Assembly: GCA_004558865.1 (NCBI GenBank)
Contig: SFCY01000051.1
Coordinates: 1 to 15,912 of the forward strand
Length of the DNA: 15,912 bases
Direction of reading: 5' to 3'
Source of the DNA: Bacteroidales bacterium
GTDB taxonomy: Bacteria; Bacteroidota; Bacteroidia; Bacteroidales; Bacteroidaceae
Positions 7,370-15,073 of this stretch are shown piece by piece. The position numbers and the translations under genes are program-made. Each line of letters starts with the position of its first letter. The stretch's first letter is position 1. The notes beneath the pieces are model-generated. The model saw only the letters and a list, made by a program, of their open reading frames with translations. It was not told the DNA's origin and ran no database searches.

Positions 7370-7660
7370 ATGGATGCGAAAGAAAAGACACTGACCACAT
7401 TTTCTACTCGCGTGAGGCAACTGATTCTTCAATTCAGGGAGTTGAAGGCAGAAAACAATGAGCTCTATGCCATGGTTGACGAGCGCGACAAGAAAATCAA
7501 GGAATTGGAAAGTCAAGTAGCCCAAAAGCAGACCGAATATGAATCCCTCAAGACTGCCAAGATGCTCGAAATCACCGACGGCGACCTGGATGGCGCCAAG
7601 AAGCGGGTGGCGAGGCTCGTCAGGGAAGTAAACAAATGTATCACGTTGCTGAGCGAATAA
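7370..7660 (+). CDS. ZapB-like small coiled-coil protein
   Basis: A 96-residue protein dominated by a coiled coil (about residues 10-62; heptad-like LILQFRELKAENNELYAMV). A second charged helix (about 72-95) contains KKRVARLVREVNKCITLL. It lies immediately before zapA, with 5 bases between the stop codon and the zapA ATG. Length and coiled-coil content resemble ZapB, which works with ZapA at the FtsZ ring, but the sequence is too generic to prove orthology. The role as a division accessory factor is therefore inferred from context. The start codon sits just behind a consensus promoter. Confidence 0.8.
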   Translation: MDAKEKTLTTFSTRVRQLILQFRELKAENNELYAMVDERDKKIKELESQVAQKQTEYESLKTAKMLEITDGDLDGAKKRVARLVREVNKCITLLSE

Positions 7661-7665
7661 AAGCA

Positions 7666-7971
7666 ATGGCTGAGACCAACAAGGCAAAACAACATATCAC
7701 ACTGCACGTCTACGACACCAACCTTTCGGTCTATTGCGAGCCCGAAAAGGAGGTGCTGTACCGTAACGCGGCGAAGAAAATCACGGAAACGGTGAACCAG
7801 TATGCCCAAATCTTCAAGGGAAGAAAGAGCGACAAGGATATCTTGTATATGTCTTTGATAGATATTGCGCTGCGCTACGAAATGGAACTCGACCGAAACG
7901 AGACGCAGCCCTACGACCAGTTGCTTTCTCAACTCACAACGGAAATTGAAGAAGAGTTGAAAAATAAATAA
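7666..7971 (+). CDS. zapA: Cell division protein ZapA
   Basis: A 101-residue ZapA-family protein. ZapA binds FtsZ and promotes bundling of its filaments at the division site. The N-terminal globular part contains ITLHVYDTNLSVYCEPEKE followed by LYRNAAKKITETVNQYA, typical of the ZapA fold. A helix (KDILYMSLIDIALRYEMEL) then leads into the C-terminal coiled coil. The frame is open from an ATG at 7636, but that start would overlap the preceding gene by 25 bases. The ATG at 7666 leaves a 5-base gap and matches the usual family N-terminus, so I chose it. It is followed after 15 bases by rny in the same operon. Confidence 0.9.
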   Translation: MAETNKAKQHITLHVYDTNLSVYCEPEKEVLYRNAAKKITETVNQYAQIFKGRKSDKDILYMSLIDIALRYEMELDRNETQPYDQLLSQLTTEIEEELKNK

Positions 7972-7986
7972 AGTAAATATTCATAT

Positions 7987-9522
7987 ATGATAGGTACAAT
8001 AATTGCTGCCGTCGTGGCTCTCCTCGTGGGATTTGCCGGCGGCTACGCTATTTTCCGATACATCGCTACTGGAAAATATAAGAGCATTCTGGAAGCAGCG
8101 CAGAAAGACGCTGAAGTGATCAAGGAGAAAAAACTCTTGGAGGTGAAGGAGAAGTTCATCAACAAGAAGAGTGAGCTGGAAAAGGAAGTGCAGCAGCGCA
8201 ACCAGAAAATCCAGCAAAGCGAGAACAGGCTCAAGCAGCGCGAGATCTCGCTCAACCAGCGACAGGAGGAGATAGCCCGCCGACGCCAGGAGACCGACCA
8301 GATGCAGGTCAGACTGGACAACGAGAAGAAGCTTCTCAGCACCAAACAGGCAGAACTGGAGAAAATGCAGGAGCAGGAGAGGCTGAAGCTGGAGGAACTC
8401 TCGGGCCTCAGCGCCGAAGAGGCCAAGAACCGCTTGGTGGAGAGCATGAAGGACCAGGCCAAGCTGGACGCCGCAAGCTACGTGAACGAAATCGTGGACG
8501 AGGCCAAGCTCAACGCCAACCAGCAGGCCAAGAAAATCGTGATACAGACCATACAGCGAGTGGCCACCGAAACTGCCATCGAGAACTCGGTGAGCGTGTT
8601 CCACATCGAAAACGATGAGGTGAAAGGCCGCATCATCGGCCGCGAGGGACGCAACATCCGCGCCCTCGAAGCCGCCACGGGAGTGGAAATCGTGGTTGAC
8701 GACACGCCCGAGGCCATCGTCATCTCGGCATTCGATCCCATCCGCCGCGAGGTTTGCCGCCTGGCCCTCCACCAGTTGGTGGCCGACGGACGCATCCACC
8801 CCGCACGCATCGAGGAAGTGGTGGCCAAGGTGAAGAAGCAGTTGGAGAACGAAATCATCGAGACGGGCCGCCGCACGGCCATCGACTTGGGTATCCACGG
8901 CCTGCACCCCGAACTCATCCGCATCATCGGAAAGATGAAATACCGCTCGTCCTACGGACAGAACCTGCTCCAGCACGCCCGCGAGACGGCCAACCTCTGC
9001 GCGGTGATGGCCGCCGAGCTGGGTCTGAACCCCAAGAAGGCCAAGCGCGCCGGACTGCTCCACGACATCGGCAAGGTGCCCGACGAGGAGAGCGAGCTGC
9101 CCCACGCACTCTATGGCGCCAAGATAGCCGAGAAATATAAGGAGAAGCCCGACATCGTGAACGCCATAGCCGCCCACCACGACGAAGTGGAAATGCAGAC
9201 GCTCTTGGCTCCCATCGTGCAGGTGTGCGACGCCATTTCAGGCGCACGTCCCGGTGCACGCCGCGAGATCGTGGAGGCCTACATCAAGCGGCTCAACGAC
9301 TTGGAGGCCATCGCCATGAGCTATCCCGGTGTGACGAAGACATACGCCATCCAAGCCGGAAGAGAGCTGCGCGTCATCGTGGGGGCCGACAAGATGAACG
9401 ACGAGGACAGCACAAAACTGAGCAACGAGATTGCAACCAAGATACAGAACGAGATGACCTATCCCGGACAGGTAAAGATTACCGTGATTCGTGAGACCCG
9501 TTCTGTGGCCTACGCCAAATAA
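7987..9522 (+). CDS. rny: Ribonuclease Y
   Basis: A 511-residue membrane-anchored endoribonuclease that initiates mRNA decay in bacteria lacking RNase E as the main enzyme. One N-terminal transmembrane helix (about 2-25) is followed by a long charged coiled coil (about 28-170). The KH RNA-binding domain carries GRIIGREGRN at 214-223. The HD catalytic domain carries the metal-binding motif LLHDIGK with His359-Asp360 and a further AAHHDE at 395-400. Length is close to the usual 510-520 residues, and all key motifs are intact. It is the third gene of the zap operon and is followed two bases later by a small membrane protein gene. Because RNase Y is membrane-bound, that neighbour could be functionally linked, but there is no direct evidence. 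Confidence 0.97.
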   Translation: MIGTIIAAVVALLVGFAGGYAIFRYIATGKYKSILEAAQKDAEVIKEKKLLEVKEKFINKKSELEKEVQQRNQKIQQSENRLKQREISLNQRQEEIARRRQETDQMQVRLDNEKKLLSTKQAELEKMQEQERLKLEELSGLSAEEAKNRLVESMKDQAKLDAASYVNEIVDEAKLNANQQAKKIVIQTIQRVATETAIENSVSVFHIENDEVKGRIIGREGRNIRALEAATGVEIVVDDTPEAIVISAFDPIRREVCRLALHQLVADGRIHPARIEEVVAKVKKQLENEIIETGRRTAIDLGIHGLHPELIRIIGKMKYRSSYGQNLLQHARETANLCAVMAAELGLNPKKAKRAGLLHDIGKVPDEESELPHALYGAKIAEKYKEKPDIVNAIAAHHDEVEMQTLLAPIVQVCDAISGARPGARREIVEAYIKRLNDLEAIAMSYPGVTKTYAIQAGRELRVIVGADKMNDEDSTKLSNEIATKIQNEMTYPGQVKITVIRETRSVAYAK

Positions 9523-9524
9523 GC

Positions 9525-9881
9525 ATGCAATACGAAAAGGAATTTGAAGAGCTATGGAGCAGCAAGCCATTCAAGGACTGGATGGCGGCTGCTCCTTCGC
9601 GTTTTCAGGAGCAACTGCGACGCAGCAAGGGAATGAACACTGCCGGCGACTGGCTGGCCTTGGTGCCCATAGCCTTGGTGATTGTCTACATGGACAGGAT
9701 TCCCGTTGACAACGAACTGCTGCGCTTTGGCATCGCCGCATTGGCCATCTTGGCGTGGTTCGTGGTGTGGGAACTCATCAAGCCCTACGTCACCAACAAG
9801 CGCTCGGAATCGGAAATCCGCGACGAGGTGAGGCAACATTTCCACCAAGAGTGGAAGGCGGGAAGACTCCGAAAAGACTGA
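9525..9881 (+). CDS. Small two-helix membrane protein, unknown function
   Basis: A 118-residue protein starting two bases after the rny stop codon, so almost certainly translated from the same transcript. A charged N-terminal segment (1-40, with FKDWMAAAPSRFQEQLRR) precedes two hydrophobic helices (about 43-56 and 65-85) joined by a short acidic turn. The C-terminal tail is basic and charged (SEIRDEVRQHFHQEWKAGR). With both long ends on the same side, it is probably a membrane hairpin with cytoplasmic tails. I do not recognise a family. The position directly after membrane-bound RNase Y makes a role near that enzyme possible but unproven. Confidence 0.85.
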   Translation: MQYEKEFEELWSSKPFKDWMAAAPSRFQEQLRRSKGMNTAGDWLALVPIALVIVYMDRIPVDNELLRFGIAALAILAWFVVWELIKPYVTNKRSESEIRDEVRQHFHQEWKAGRLRKD

Positions 9882-9967
9882 CCACCAAGGGCTTTGAACC
9901 GCAACAACAACAACAGGGGCCAACCGAAAGGATCCCCGCAGCGCAACAACAAATAGGATAACAATTT

Positions 9968-11497
9968 ATGGAAACAACCCGGAACATCAACAAAGTGGAG
10001 CTGCGCAATCTCCACATGGAGGACTACGACCAATTGGCAGGCTCCTTCAAGCGCATCTATGGCAACAGCGATGTATTCTGGACACACAAACAAATCAAGA
10101 AGCTCATCGACATCTTCCCCGAAGGACAGGTGGTGGTGATAGCCGACAACCAGATCGTGGGCTGCGCCCTGAGCATCATCGTGGACTACGACATGGTGAA
10201 AGGCGACCACACCTACGCCCAAGTGACGGGCAACGAGACCTTCAACACCCACAACCCTCAAGGCAACATCCTCTATGGCATCGAGGTGTTCATCCATCCC
10301 GGATACAGGGGCCTGCGCTTGGGGCGGCGAATGTATGAATACCGCAAGGAGCTGTGCGAGAAACTCAACCTCAAGGCCATCATGTTTGGTGGACGCATAC
10401 CCAACTACCACAAGTATGCCGACAAGATGCGCCCCAAGGAATACATAGAGAAAGTGCGCTCAAGGGAAATCTACGACCCGGTGCTCAACTTCCAACTGAG
10501 CAACGACTTCCACGTGAGGCGCATCATCCGCAACTATCTGCCCAACGACGAGGAGTCGAAGCACTACGCCTGTCTGCTCCAGTGGGACAACATCTACTAC
10601 GAGCCCAAACACGACCAGATCGTGGAGCGCAAGCCAACGGTGAGAATCGGAATGGTGCAATGGCAGATGAGACCCTACAAGACGATGGACGAGCTGTATG
10701 AGCAGGTGGAGTTCTTCATCGACGCCGTGTCTGACTACAAGAGCGACTTCATCCTCTTCCCCGAATACTTCAACGCACCGCTGATGGCCCGTTTCAACGA
10801 TCTCGGTGAGGCCCAGGCCATACGCGCCATGGCGAAATACACGGACCAGATACGCGACCACTTCCGCGAGCTCGCCATCAGCTACAACATCAACATCATC
10901 ACGGGAAGCATGCCTTACGTGAAGGACGACGGAAGCCTCTACAACGTGGGATTCCTGATCCGGCGCGACGGGACAGACGAGATGTATGAGAAGATACACG
11001 TGACGCCCGACGAGGAGAAGTGCTGGGGACTCACGGGGGGAAGCCAGTTGCGCACGTTCGACACCGACTGCGGCCGCATAGGTGTGCTGATCTGCTACGA
11101 TGTGGAGTTTCCCGAACTCTCGCGCATCATGGCAGCGCAGGGCATGCAGATTCTCTTTGTGCCTTTCATGACCGACACGCAGAACGCCTACACCCGCGTG
11201 AGGATCTGCGCTCAGGCACGCGCCATAGAGAACGAATGCTACGTGGCCATCGCGGGAAGCGTGGGCAACCTGCCGCGCGTACACAACATGGACATCCAAT
11301 ATGCGCAGAGCGCGGTGTTCACCCCTTGCGACTTCGCCTTCCCTAACGACGGCCGAAGGGCTGAGGCCACCCCCAACACGGAAATGATATTGGTGGCCGA
11401 CGTAGACCTGCACAGCCTAACCCAGCTCCACACCTACGGAAGTGTGCGCAATCTGCTCGACCGCCGCACCGACCTCTACGAGGTGAGGATGAAATGA
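9968..11497 (+). CDS. GNAT acetyltransferase-nitrilase fusion (YhcX-like)
   Basis: A 509-residue two-domain protein. The N-terminal GNAT-like domain (about 10-165) includes VFIHPGYRGLRLGRRMYEY. The C-terminal carbon-nitrogen hydrolase domain (about 222-509) has the complete nitrilase triad: Glu266 in FPEYF, Lys342 in EKIHVTP and Cys376 in ICYDVEF. Nitrilase-superfamily members fused to a RimI-like acetyltransferase form a known branch, including Bacillus subtilis YhcX of similar length. The substrate is unknown; amide or nitrile hydrolysis is expected from the triad. In the acetyl-CoA motif R/Q-x-x-G-x-G/A the first Gly is replaced by Arg117, so acetyl transfer is uncertain. The gene starts 86 bases after the rny operon's last gene with no promoter consensus between, so cotranscription is likely. 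It ends 8 bases from the convergent hemW. Confidence 0.93.
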   Translation: METTRNINKVELRNLHMEDYDQLAGSFKRIYGNSDVFWTHKQIKKLIDIFPEGQVVVIADNQIVGCALSIIVDYDMVKGDHTYAQVTGNETFNTHNPQGNILYGIEVFIHPGYRGLRLGRRMYEYRKELCEKLNLKAIMFGGRIPNYHKYADKMRPKEYIEKVRSREIYDPVLNFQLSNDFHVRRIIRNYLPNDEESKHYACLLQWDNIYYEPKHDQIVERKPTVRIGMVQWQMRPYKTMDELYEQVEFFIDAVSDYKSDFILFPEYFNAPLMARFNDLGEAQAIRAMAKYTDQIRDHFRELAISYNINIITGSMPYVKDDGSLYNVGFLIRRDGTDEMYEKIHVTPDEEKCWGLTGGSQLRTFDTDCGRIGVLICYDVEFPELSRIMAAQGMQILFVPFMTDTQNAYTRVRICAQARAIENECYVAIAGSVGNLPRVHNMDIQYAQSAVFTPCDFAFPNDGRRAEATPNTEMILVADVDLHSLTQLHTYGSVRNLLDRRTDLYEVRMK

Positions 11498-11505
11498 GGT
11501 GGATG

Positions 11506-12615
11506 CTACACATCCATCAAGTCAGACATAATGAGATTGGACACCGCGATGCCTCTTCGAGTCAGCCGCAGGTGTCCATCTTTTATTTCCACCTTACCAT
11601 TATTAATATAGGTGGCGGCGGCCTTCAACAGGAAATCGCGGTGGTGGGAGTCAAGCTCGGCCAAATCAAGCCCCTCGCAGGTTCGGAGCGCTGTCATCAC
11701 CCGGTCGTCGTAGTGGGTGCGCGGGTCGATGGATTCACACTCGAATCGCCGCTCGCCATGCTCCATCCCCTCCATGTATGCCATGATGTCGGCCACATTC
11801 CAGCTGCGGGTCCTCCTGTCGTAGCTGTGGGCGGCGGCGCCCAAGCCCAAATAGGGCGTGTCGTTCCAATAACTTGAATTGTGCCGGCTGCGGAAACCCG
11901 GACGGGCGAAGTTGCTGATCTCGTAATGCTCATATCCCGCCGACGTCAACTTGTCGGTCAGCAGTTCGTACATCCTGAGTCCAACCTCCTCGTCTGTCCG
12001 CCTCACTTTGCCCTGCTGCAACATATTATAAAGAGGTGTACCCTCCTCAAACATCAGACCGTAGGCAGAGATGTGCTCAACATCCAAGCTGAGGGCCTCG
12101 TCGATGTCGCGCTCCCATTCCTCCAAAGTCTCGTCGGGGAAGCCAAACATCAAGTCGATGCTGACGTTTCCTATCCCCGCACTGCGCAATATGCCAACAG
12201 CCTTCCGGGCCTGATCGGCGGTGTGGCGGCGGTGGAGAAAACGCAGACGAGAGTCAGAAAACGTCTGCACGCCCATGCTCACCCGGTTTACGGGCAGGCC
12301 GCGCAACAGTTCCTCCCCCACATCGTCGGGATTGCACTCCATCGTTATCTCCACGTCGGAATCGTAATCCACACCAAAACACTGCTGAATCTGCGTGAAC
12401 AGGCGCCGAAGACTCCCAGCCGACAATTGGCTGGGGGTGCCTCCGCCCAGATAGATTGTGCCTATTCCGTCCTCCGCCTCGCGCTGGCGCATGGCCATTT
12501 CGCGGCAGAGGCTGTCCACATAACGCAACTGCAAATCGGGTCTCACCGTGGAGTAGAAGCCGCAGTACACACAACGGCTCGCACAAAAGGGGATATGTAT
12601 GTATAGTCCAGTCAT
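11506..12615 (-). CDS. hemW: Radical SAM heme chaperone HemW
   Basis: A 369-residue radical SAM protein. The N-terminus MTGLYIHIPFC leads directly into the cluster motif Cys11-x3-Cys15-x2-Cys18, followed by Gly-Phe. The Phe two residues after the last cysteine is typical of HemW; true HemN oxidases carry a fourth Cys there. GGGTPS at 57-62 is the SAM-binding glycine motif. HemW proteins bind heme and deliver it to apoproteins rather than oxidising coproporphyrinogen, and many databases still label them as coproporphyrinogen oxidase. Length fits the family. The start is fixed by the conserved N-terminus. The gene is divergent from the EF-G paralogue, and a -7-like box lies only about 8 bases upstream of the ATG. 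Confidence 0.95.
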   Translation of the reverse strand: MTGLYIHIPFCASRCVYCGFYSTVRPDLQLRYVDSLCREMAMRQREAEDGIGTIYLGGGTPSQLSAGSLRRLFTQIQQCFGVDYDSDVEITMECNPDDVGEELLRGLPVNRVSMGVQTFSDSRLRFLHRRHTADQARKAVGILRSAGIGNVSIDLMFGFPDETLEEWERDIDEALSLDVEHISAYGLMFEEGTPLYNMLQQGKVRRTDEEVGLRMYELLTDKLTSAGYEHYEISNFARPGFRSRHNSSYWNDTPYLGLGAAAHSYDRRTRSWNVADIMAYMEGMEHGERRFECESIDPRTHYDDRVMTALRTCEGLDLAELDSHHRDFLLKAAATYINNGKVEIKDGHLRLTRRGIAVSNLIMSDLMDV

Positions 12616-12622
12616 TTCGTGG

Positions 12623-12630
12623 CAAAATTA
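12623..12630 (-). promoter_or_regulatory. Candidate -7 box of hemW
   Basis: The minus strand reads TAATTTTG, a match to TAnnTTTG, ending about 8 bases before the hemW ATG. No TTTG box is found at the usual upstream distance. If real, the transcript would have almost no 5' leader. A more distant, poorer promoter is equally possible. Confidence 0.35.
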
Positions 12631-12670
12631 CTAATAAGTTTTAAATATAATAACATTTTTGACAGTTTCT

Positions 12671-12702
12671 TTTGGCGTTCTCATCAAAAATTGATAATTT
12701 AG
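12671..12702 (+). promoter_or_regulatory. Candidate promoter of the EF-G paralogue with internal dyad
   Basis: TTTG (12671-12674), a 20-bp spacer and TAATTTAG (12695-12702) match the Bacteroidetes consensus except one base in the -7 box. A perfect small dyad, ATCAA-AAA-TTGAT (12683-12695), sits between the boxes and touches the -7 element, a suitable place for an operator. The predicted leader is about 70 bases. Confidence 0.55.
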
Positions 12703-12781
12703 ACGGCGAAAATCATCAACGGACGAATTGAAGTCTTCGGACTGCCTAAATAGGATTTACTAACGCTTAAAACCTGTTGAT

Positions 12782-14941
12782 ATGAAAGTATATCAAACGA
12801 ATGAAATCAAGAACATAGCATTGCTTGGCAGTGCGGGTAGCGGCAAGACCACACTTGCCGAGAGTATGCTTTACGAAGCCGGAATCATCAAGCGCCGCGG
12901 AAGCGTGGAGGCAAAGAACACCGTGTGCGACTATTTTCCGGTTGAGCTGGAATATGGTTACTCTGTCTTCCCAACAGTATTCCATGTGGAATGGAACAAC
13001 AAGAAACTCAATATCATCGACTGCCCGGGTGCCGACGACTTCGTAGGCGGAGCCATCACCTCGCTCAACGTCACCGACCAGGCGGTCATCCTCATCAACG
13101 GACAGTATGGGCCGGAAGTGGGTACCCAGAACAACTTCCGCTACACGGAGAAGCTGGGCAAGCCCGTCATCTTCCTCATTAACCAGCTCGACAGCGAAAA
13201 GTGCGACTTCGACAACATCATCAACAACATGAAGGACATCTACGGCAACAAGTGCGTACAAATCCAGTACCCGCTTGAGACAGGCCCGAATTTCCATTCG
13301 CTCATCGATGTACTGCTCATGAAGAAATACAGCTGGAAGCCCGAGGGTGGAGTTCCCACCATCGAAGACATCCCCGCCGAGGAGATGGCCAAGGCCATGG
13401 AACTCCACAAAGCGCTTGTGGAGGCTGCCGCCGAGAACGACGAGGAGCTGATGGAGAAGTTCTTCGAGGAGGAGACACTGACCGAGGACGAGATGCGCAT
13501 GGGCATCCGCAAGGGGCTGGTCACCCGCAGCATCTTCCCCGTGTTCTGTGTCTGCGCTGGCAAGGACATGGGCGTGCGCCGCCTGATGGAATTCCTTGGC
13601 AACGTGGTTCCCTTTGTCAGCGACATGCCCAAGGTACACAATGCGCGCGGCGAGGAAGTCACTCCCGACACCAATGGCCCCGAGTCGCTCTATTTCTTCA
13701 AGACCGCCATGGAGCCACACATCGGCGAGGTGTGCTACTTCAAGGTGATGTCTGGCTCTGTGAAGCCGGGCGACGACCTTTCCAATGCCGACCGTGGCTC
13801 TAAGGAGCGCATCGCCCAAATCTACGCTTGCGCGGGATCCAACCGAATTCCCGTAGACCAGCTCAACGCCGGCGACATCGGCTGCACGGTGAAGCTGAAG
13901 GATGTGAAGACAGGCAACACGCTCAATGGCAAGGGCACGGAGCAGCACTTCAACTTCATAAAATATCCAAACTCCAAATACAGCCGTGCCATCAAGGCCG
14001 TGAATGCCGCCGACACGGAGAAGATGATGGCGGCACTGCTGAAGATGCGCCAGGAAGACCCAACATGGGTGGTGGAGCAGAGCAAGGAACTTCGCCAAAC
14101 CATCGTCCACGGCCAAGGCGAGTTCCACCTGCGCACGCTGAAATGGCGCATGGAGAACAACGAGAAGATTCCCGTTACGTTTGAGGAGCCGAAGATTCCC
14201 TATCGCGAGACCATCACAAAGAAGGCCAAGGCCGAATACCGCCACAAGAAACAGAGTGGCGGAGCCGGACAGTTTGGTGAGGTTCACCTCATCGTCGAAC
14301 CCTACGCAGAGGGTATGCCCGATCCCGTGAGCTACAACTTCAACGGACAGGAGTTCAAGATGAACATCAAGAGCAAGGAAGAAGTGGACCTGCCTTGGGG
14401 CGGCAAGTTGGTATTCATCAACTCCGTCGTGGGTGGAGCCATCGACCTCCGCTTCATGCCCGCCATTCTGAAAGGCGTAATGGACTGCATGGAACATGGC
14501 CCGCTGACGGGCAGCTATGCACGCGACGTCCGTGTTGTGGTCTACGACGGCAAGATGCACCCCGTGGATTCCAACGAGCTCTCCTTCACCCTCGCAGCGC
14601 GCCATGCCTTCTCCGACGCCTTCAAGCAGGCTGGGCCAAAGATTCTCGAACCCATCTACGACTTGGAAGTGTATGTTCCCGCCGACTACATGGGCGACGT
14701 GATGAGCGACCTCCAGGGGCGCCGCGCGCTCATCATGGGCATGGACTCCGAGGCCGGCTACCAGAAACTGCAGGCCAAGATACCCTTGAAGGAACTGAGC
14801 AACTACAGCATCTCGCTGAGCTCGCTCACGGGCGGCCGCGCCAGCTTCACCACCAAGTTCTCCAGCTACGAGCTTGTCCCCAACGACATCCAGAACAAGC
14901 TCATCGCCGACCACGAAGCTGAGACCAAAGACGAAGACTAA
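12782..14941 (+). CDS. fusA2: EF-G paralogue (EF-G2 type) lacking GTPase motifs
   Basis: A 719-residue translation elongation factor G paralogue with all five EF-G domains: G domain (about 1-285), domain II (about 300-385), III, IV (about 475-600, including HPVDSNELSF) and V. The P-loop GSAGSGKTT (16-24) is intact. The switch I motif RGITI is replaced by YGYSV (58-62), the G3 motif DTPGH by DCPGA with Ala84 at the catalytic His position, and NKxD by NQLD (134-137). Loss of that His predicts little or no GTP hydrolysis. This matches Bacteroides EF-G2, reported to translocate ribosomes without GTPase activity and to aid gut colonisation under carbon limitation. I infer the same role here. The gene stands alone between its own candidate promoter and a strong terminator. 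It is unlikely to be the housekeeping EF-G, which normally lies with rpsL and rpsG. Confidence 0.93.
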   Translation: MKVYQTNEIKNIALLGSAGSGKTTLAESMLYEAGIIKRRGSVEAKNTVCDYFPVELEYGYSVFPTVFHVEWNNKKLNIIDCPGADDFVGGAITSLNVTDQAVILINGQYGPEVGTQNNFRYTEKLGKPVIFLINQLDSEKCDFDNIINNMKDIYGNKCVQIQYPLETGPNFHSLIDVLLMKKYSWKPEGGVPTIEDIPAEEMAKAMELHKALVEAAAENDEELMEKFFEEETLTEDEMRMGIRKGLVTRSIFPVFCVCAGKDMGVRRLMEFLGNVVPFVSDMPKVHNARGEEVTPDTNGPESLYFFKTAMEPHIGEVCYFKVMSGSVKPGDDLSNADRGSKERIAQIYACAGSNRIPVDQLNAGDIGCTVKLKDVKTGNTLNGKGTEQHFNFIKYPNSKYSRAIKAVNAADTEKMMAALLKMRQEDPTWVVEQSKELRQTIVHGQGEFHLRTLKWRMENNEKIPVTFEEPKIPYRETITKKAKAEYRHKKQSGGAGQFGEVHLIVEPYAEGMPDPVSYNFNGQEFKMNIKSKEEVDLPWGGKLVFINSVVGGAIDLRFMPAILKGVMDCMEHGPLTGSYARDVRVVVYDGKMHPVDSNELSFTLAARHAFSDAFKQAGPKILEPIYDLEVYVPADYMGDVMSDLQGRRALIMGMDSEAGYQKLQAKIPLKELSNYSISLSSLTGGRASFTTKFSSYELVPNDIQNKLIADHEAETKDED

Positions 14942-14948
14942 CCAACAC

Positions 14949-14983
14949 AAGGAGTCCGGCTTTCACAGCCGGACTCCTTTTTT
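14949..14983 (+). terminator. Intrinsic terminator of the EF-G paralogue
   Basis: A 12-bp perfect GC-rich stem (14949-14960 with 14968-14979), a 7-base loop TTTCACA and a run of six T residues lie 7 bases past the stop codon. This is a textbook Rho-independent terminator. Confidence 0.97.
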
Positions 14984-15073
14984 CATCTAAGCTGCAAAAT
15001 GAAAGCAGAGCGGGATTGTGACTTGCCCTGGCGTGAGAGAAAGTTAGCAAAATCGAATAGACATAACGACACG

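Noticed and set aside
7972..7986. 6S RNA gene between zapA and the next gene, as found near zapA in some bacteria
   Set aside because: Only 15 bases separate zapA from rny here.
7981..9180. 399-codon open frame antisense to rny
   Set aside because: It is a shadow of the coiled-coil and KH region of rny. The low-complexity Leu/His/Val translation has no motif.
11500..11516. Terminator between the convergent genes
   Set aside because: The TGGATG/CATCCA stem is 6 bp with a 5-base loop, has no T run and overlaps the hemW stop codon.
12767..14950. 727-codon open frame antisense to the EF-G paralogue
   Set aside because: It mirrors the EF-G gene, whose domains and motifs are unmistakable. The antisense product is rich in Leu, Val and His with no recognisable domain, typical of codon-bias shadows in GC-rich genes.
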